Source of the DNA: Cryptomeria japonica
Lineage: Eukaryota; Streptophyta; Pinopsida; Cupressales; Cupressaceae
Direction of reading: 5' to 3'
Length of the DNA: 64,000 nucleotides
NCBI RefSeq assembly: GCF_030272615.1
Contig: NW_026729139.1
Coordinates: 114,239 to 178,238, forward strand
The notes beneath the pieces were generated by a model. It saw only the letters and a program-made list of their open reading frames with translations. It was not told where the DNA came from and searched no databases. Shown here one piece after another: positions 60,029-64,000 of the stretch (its first letter is position 1; every line of letters starts with the position of its first letter). The position numbers and the translations under genes are program-made.

Positions 60029-60994
60029 TCAGTGTCCTCTATAATGATTATCTTTCTGTCTGTCATCTCGGTAATCTCTCTTTTCAGTAAAATCTTTGTC
60101 AGGACAGTTAGAATCCATATGTCCAATCTTATCACAATTGAAACATTTCAAAGGTAGTTTTCCTTTATACTTACCTTTTCCTCTTGGTAACCTTTTGGCC
60201 AATAGTGCTTCAAACTCTTCTTGCTTTCTGATTTCTTCATACAGTTTGTGTACTTCTTCCATGTTCTTCTGAAATCTTTCACTTGCTCCATTGTGATCTC
60301 CTTCAGAGTACTTATACTTTCTTTCATTGTAATCATTAGATTCATTCAGATGAAAAGAACTAAATGCAGATTCAACTTTGTTTACCGATGACACACTATT
60401 ATCAAAATTACTTAACTCAAATGCATGTAGCTTACCAATAGTAGCATCCAAAGAAACTGGCATATTGGGTACAGACCTCAATTCATTGATTGCAGAGACT
60501 CGGATTGCATAGGCAGGTAGAAGGGTTCTTAACAACTTACTTGTTACATCCTTTTCTTCAATAGTTCCTCCTGCTCCTTTGATTTGATTTACAATCTCCT
60601 TTAGTCTTGTATTGTACTAGGTTATGTTCTCACCTTCATTCATCCTCATAGATTCAAGTTGTCCTCTTAAACTATCTACTTTTTCTCTTTGAACATGTTC
60701 ATCTCCTCCATATACAGATATGAGCTTAGTCCACATTGCCTTTGCATCAGTACATCCTTCTAGATCATTAAACTCTGAATCGGTCAATGCAGATGTTATT
60801 TCAATCATTGCTTGAATATGTTCTTGCTTCGCCTTTATCTCTTCCATTGTCAATGGATAGGTGCTCGGTGCAACAAAGTCATTCTCTAGATAATATATAG
60901 CATATTCTCCAACTCTTGATAGATGTAGCTTCATCCTTTTCTGCCATGTAGAGAAACTTGACTTGTTCAACTTCGGTGCATCCCTCTTATACAT
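60029..60994 (-). pseudogene. Copia gag
   Basis: One frame with a single TAG at 60617-60619. It contains the UBN2-like capsid region (FSTWQKRMKLHLSRVGEY, then AKAMWTKLISVYGGDEHV, ESMRMNEGENIT). After the stop comes a helical region and the knuckle CFNCDKIGHMDSNCPD (CX2CX4HX4C). It ends at a stop just before the protease. The ATG near 60994 lies 50 bp inside the primer binding site. Confidence 0.9.
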
Positions 60995-61044
60995 CTTTGG
61001 ATCTTTAGCTCAAGTGCCTTTAAACTTTAGTTTCAAAATCCAAA

Positions 61045-61056
61045 GCTCTGATACCA
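61045..61056 (-). promoter_or_regulatory. Copia primer binding site for initiator Met tRNA
   Basis: On the element strand TGGTATCAGAGC lies 2 nt after the 5' LTR, the standard complement of the plant tRNA-iMet 3' end. Confidence 0.95.
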
Positions 61057-61058
61057 AT

Positions 61059-62569
61059 TGATAGTTCTGATACTTAATATAAGTACATATCCAATAGCCA
61101 ACAAGATGAGAGGGGGGGGTGAATCATACAAACTTAATCATCCATAAAAACATCAAATTCAACCTCGGTAACATATATATCAGTCATATAACCAAAAACT
61201 GTCAAACATGCAAACTCAAAAGCATATGAACAATATAAACCTCATAACACTAGATTTAACGTGGAAACCCAAATAGGGAAAAACCACTGTGGGATTTCAG
61301 ACCCACTAAGAAATATACTCTTCTAGAGTATGCTCGGTTAAAAGCAAATCCTGTTAAAGATTACAAACACATTGCTAGATGTGACCCGATTAAGGGATTT
61401 CCCTCAGATCCGTTACGATCTTCACTTTGTTAGAAGTGACCTTGTCAAAGGATTTCAAACACTCAATCAAAATGTCACCTTTCTAGAGGATTTACATATA
61501 AGACTTTTAAGTCCACTCGGTTAAGAGATTTCTTGTCACTTTCACAAAATAATAGTAATAAAGATATGTCTACAACTTCACATCTACAAATGCTAAAGCA
61601 GATTCCTATTTATTCAATACAATTTAGACATAGAACTAATCTTGTCTATCTACTGGGCATCTACACTATGTTATTATAACAGGTCTTCAATCTTATGTGC
61701 TCGGTAATCACTGTGTAGCATCCCTGTGCATACACTTGCCCGCATACATTGTTTATCAACAGTTTTCTTTTTATAAACAATCTTCTAACTGCGCAATCCC
61801 ATTGATCACATTTCCCATGATCAATCATAGCCATCAGATCTTCAATCTTGTCCAGGTTCAATGTATCTTTCGATCTGAAAATGTTTTACCCCACCTTGGA
61901 ACTTGCATTGTCACCTTGGAACTTGTGTTAGGGTATTGCGGTTCAATCTGAGCTGTAGATCTTCATGCCGACTTTCCATTGCCTTAGATTCGTTAACAAA
62001 CTTCTTCCACCGATTACCAATCATTGATCCACTCCAGCTCATCAGCTTCTTTCATTAAATATCACATGTAAACATTTAATACATTCTGTTATAGCTCGGT
62101 TGTAACTCGGTGAATACTAAACTTCACTCGGTAGACATTCTGCCTTCATTAACCGATAGCGATAACCTTAGGGTTTACCGACTAGGTTCTTTGCCTGATA
62201 ACATAGTATAGTATTAACCTTTACATTTTACAACATATGTATGATGTTAAAACAATCTAAAACATCATGATCTCATCATTGTCTGACTCGGTAGTAGTTG
62301 CCCATTGAATAACTTATCCCCTCATTCATCATATTCTTTCGTTTGTCTTTTACCGACTTCTTTATAATCTTCATATCATACTTCTCAAGATATGGCAACA
62401 TCATACTGAATTAGAAAATCAATTTCTTGACATCAATGACAAAATAATAATATCAAGATAGTAAAACATCTTTAATCAGTTATGTCCATAATCATCAACA
62501 ACCTTCTCAATATCCTTATTGAAATGTCAACAATCTTTCATTGTCTGTTATAATGTAATATTGCCAACA
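61059..62569 (-). repeat. Copia 5' LTR (1511 bp)
   Basis: Same ends as the 3' LTR. It carries the single-copy form of the 23-bp unit. Most differences from the other LTR are transitions (for example CGG against CAG), as in decay of methylated sites. Confidence 0.92.
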
Positions 62570-62882
62570 CTTCCCAAGATATTCCCATTCAACTGGTTGT
62601 TGATATATATAACTCTATTGAAACGAAACCCCTAACCTCTCCCATACTGGAATCATCCCTCGAGGACTCGGCTCCATTTATTGAGGTCAAACCCAAAACC
62701 AGAAGAAGGAACTCCCCTATTGGCCAAAATACTCTGGTCTCAGGGGGGTCTTAACCAGAAACAGACAAAAAGTGAACTATGGGTTAGACTCAAGGGGGTT
62801 TGGGAGACCACCCAATGCAGTTAGCAAAGATAGGCAGAGTCGGGTTTCCATTGTAGATGAAGCTCAGATAACATTACCATAA
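62570..62882 (+). pseudogene. LINE ORF1, 3' part after the Copia insertion
   Basis: The frame of the 5' part continues directly from 62576 (QDIPIQLVVDIYN) to a TAA at 62752-62754. That TAA lies just after a G6 run. Shifting by one base at the run keeps the sequence open (TRNRQKVNYGLDSRGFGRP, then QSRVSIVDEAQITLP) until about 62880. A homopolymer slip probably created the early stop. ORF2 starts about 30 bp later. Confidence 0.7.
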
Positions 62883-62911
62883 ATGGGGATGGGATCCCCC
62901 ACTCATGCTAA

Positions 62912-64000
62912 ATTAAAGTTGTCTCATGGAATATAAGGGGTTTAAATCACCCCCACAAGAATGACCTGCTATCCAATTTGGTTAGAGATCATAAACCAAA
63001 TATGTGCCTTGTCTAAGAAACTAAAATGCCTGGTAGCAAAGTGGAAAAAAATAAATTGGCAATTTTTGGAGATTGTGATGTTCACTGTGTGGATGTAGAT
63101 GGTGCTTCAGGCGCTATTGCCACCCTTTGGAATCTGAGACTACTATGTGGTAAGGTGGTCCTCTCTTCTCCTTGTCATATTGCTACTAGATTCTTTAATC
63201 TTAAAGATGGATCCTCCTGGATTATTTGCAGCATCTATGCTCCTTATGGGAGATCTGCTAGGAAAGCCCTCTGGTCTTCCATTTTCCATGCTAGATCACT
63301 CTTCCCTAATGAGAAATGGGTTCTTCTGGGTGATTTCAACACCCCTCTCAAATTTGGATAAATCTGGGGGTATGCCTATCTTTATTGATAGTAGACAAAA
63401 CTTGGCTGACATGATCAACTCTTTGAGCCTTTTGGATCTAGACCTTATTGGTGCTAAATTCACTTGGTCCAACAGATGCAGTGGGGAGGATCTCATTCAG
63501 GTTAAGCTTGATAGGGGCCTTGTCTCTCCTTATTGAATTCAGAATGCTTCCTGTAGACTCAATGCCTTGCCCCATGTTGGATCAGAAAACTTCCCTATTT
63601 CCCTTCCGGTGACTCTGTTGTCTGGCAGAAAGGCATATCCCTTCAGATTTGAGAAAATGTGGCTGATGGACCCTGACATCCAAGATAAAATTATGGAGTG
63701 GTGGAATATTGATATCCAGGGTATGGCCATGTTTCATATAGCCAAGAAGCTATATAATGTCAAGTCCAATATTCAATGTTGGAACAAGTCCTCTTTTTGC
63801 AATATCTTCAAAATTAAACATCAACTCAAACTGGATCTTGAGGAGGTTCAAAAGCATACACAAGTTTTTGGGTTTGATAAAGATGTCTCGAATAAAGAAA
63901 TTGAAATTTTAACTAAATTGCATGATATTATTTCCATAGAAGAGGAATTTTGGAAATAGAGATCTAGAGATTTATGGCTTAAAAGAGGTGACAAAAACAC
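62912..64000 (+). pseudogene. LINE ORF2 start: endonuclease and RT N-terminus, runs off window
   Basis: The APE endonuclease starts IKVVSWNIRGLNHPHKNDLL. It continues with ETKMPGSK after a TAA, GAIATLWNLR, WIICSIYAPYGRSARKALW and WVLLGDFNTPL (the GDFN catalytic motif). It shifts frame near 63355, then reads FIDSRQNLADMINSLSLLDL and GAKFTWSNRCSG. After a stop near 63535 the linker to RT is open (63567-63959), ending in WLKRGDKN at the window edge. No RT catalytic box is within the window. Whether this copy also carries ORF3 cannot be seen. Confidence 0.85.

Larger units (their letters stand above)
54826..62569 (-). mobile_element. Complete Copia retrotransposon, decayed
   Basis: Two LTRs (TG...CA) flank gag, protease, integrase, RT and RNase H in Copia order. 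There is a tRNA-iMet primer binding site next to the 5' LTR and a purine tract next to the 3' LTR. A near-perfect 6-bp target duplication borders it (CTACCC 54820-54825, CTTCCC 62570-62575). Total 7.74 kb. By eye the LTRs differ at some 60-70 aligned positions, about 4-5 per cent, so it is an old insertion. It interrupts LINE ORF1. Lineage was not assigned. Confidence 0.92.

Overview
The window looks like nuclear DNA from a plant with a large, repeat-rich genome, most likely a gymnosperm. This is inference from AT-rich sequence, piled-up and mutated retroelements, intron-split genes, long degenerate telomere-like satellite and plant-type gene families. Nothing is organellar or bacterial. No rRNA, tRNA or CRISPR array was seen.

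Layout. 0-6 kb: eroded Ty3/gypsy pol and gag-like remnants (+). 8.3-9.9 kb: LINE remnant with ORF1 only (-). 10.9-11.35 kb: gypsy gag scrap (-). 12.0-13.3 kb: sequence matching the flanks of the receptor kinase gene at 46-52 kb. 13.85-21.7 kb: near full-length LINE (-) with ORF1, ORF2 (endonuclease, RT, zf-RVT, RNase H) and an intact third ORF of 474 codons. 22.1-23.6 kb: Helitron Rep remnant (+). 23.9-24.5 kb: a second receptor-kinase promoter-like block, then a Copia-type LTR. 26.3-34.2 kb: a second LINE (-) with RT, RNase H and a homologous but broken ORF3, split by a 3.7-kb LTR with a perfect GCCTA target duplication. 34.4-35.1 kb: serine carboxypeptidase-like pseudogene. 36.2 kb: MITE. 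38.5-41.4 kb: telomere-like array. 41.7 kb: strong foldback. 43.1-45.4 kb: LINE tail and a second ORF1-only LINE. 46.4-51.2 kb: malectin/LRR receptor kinase gene with a solo LTR just upstream of its ATG. 53.6-64 kb: a third ORF2-bearing LINE (+) whose ORF1 is interrupted by a complete but decayed Copia element.

The only gene with a complete exon series is the LRR-I type receptor-like kinase (15 exons, 886 codons including the stop). Its splice sites and catalytic motifs are readable, but one in-frame TGA lies in the kinase N-lobe. Blocks from its 5' and 3' flanks recur at 12-13, 24 and 36 kb, suggesting a former cluster of paralogs overrun by transposons.

The strongest candidate for something undescribed is the LINE lineage with a third ORF downstream of RNase H. 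Two diverged copies share the same order (RNase H, then a helical domain, a charged or low-complexity region and a coiled coil). In one copy ORF3 is fully open while ORF1 and ORF2 of the same insertion are full of stops and frameshifts.
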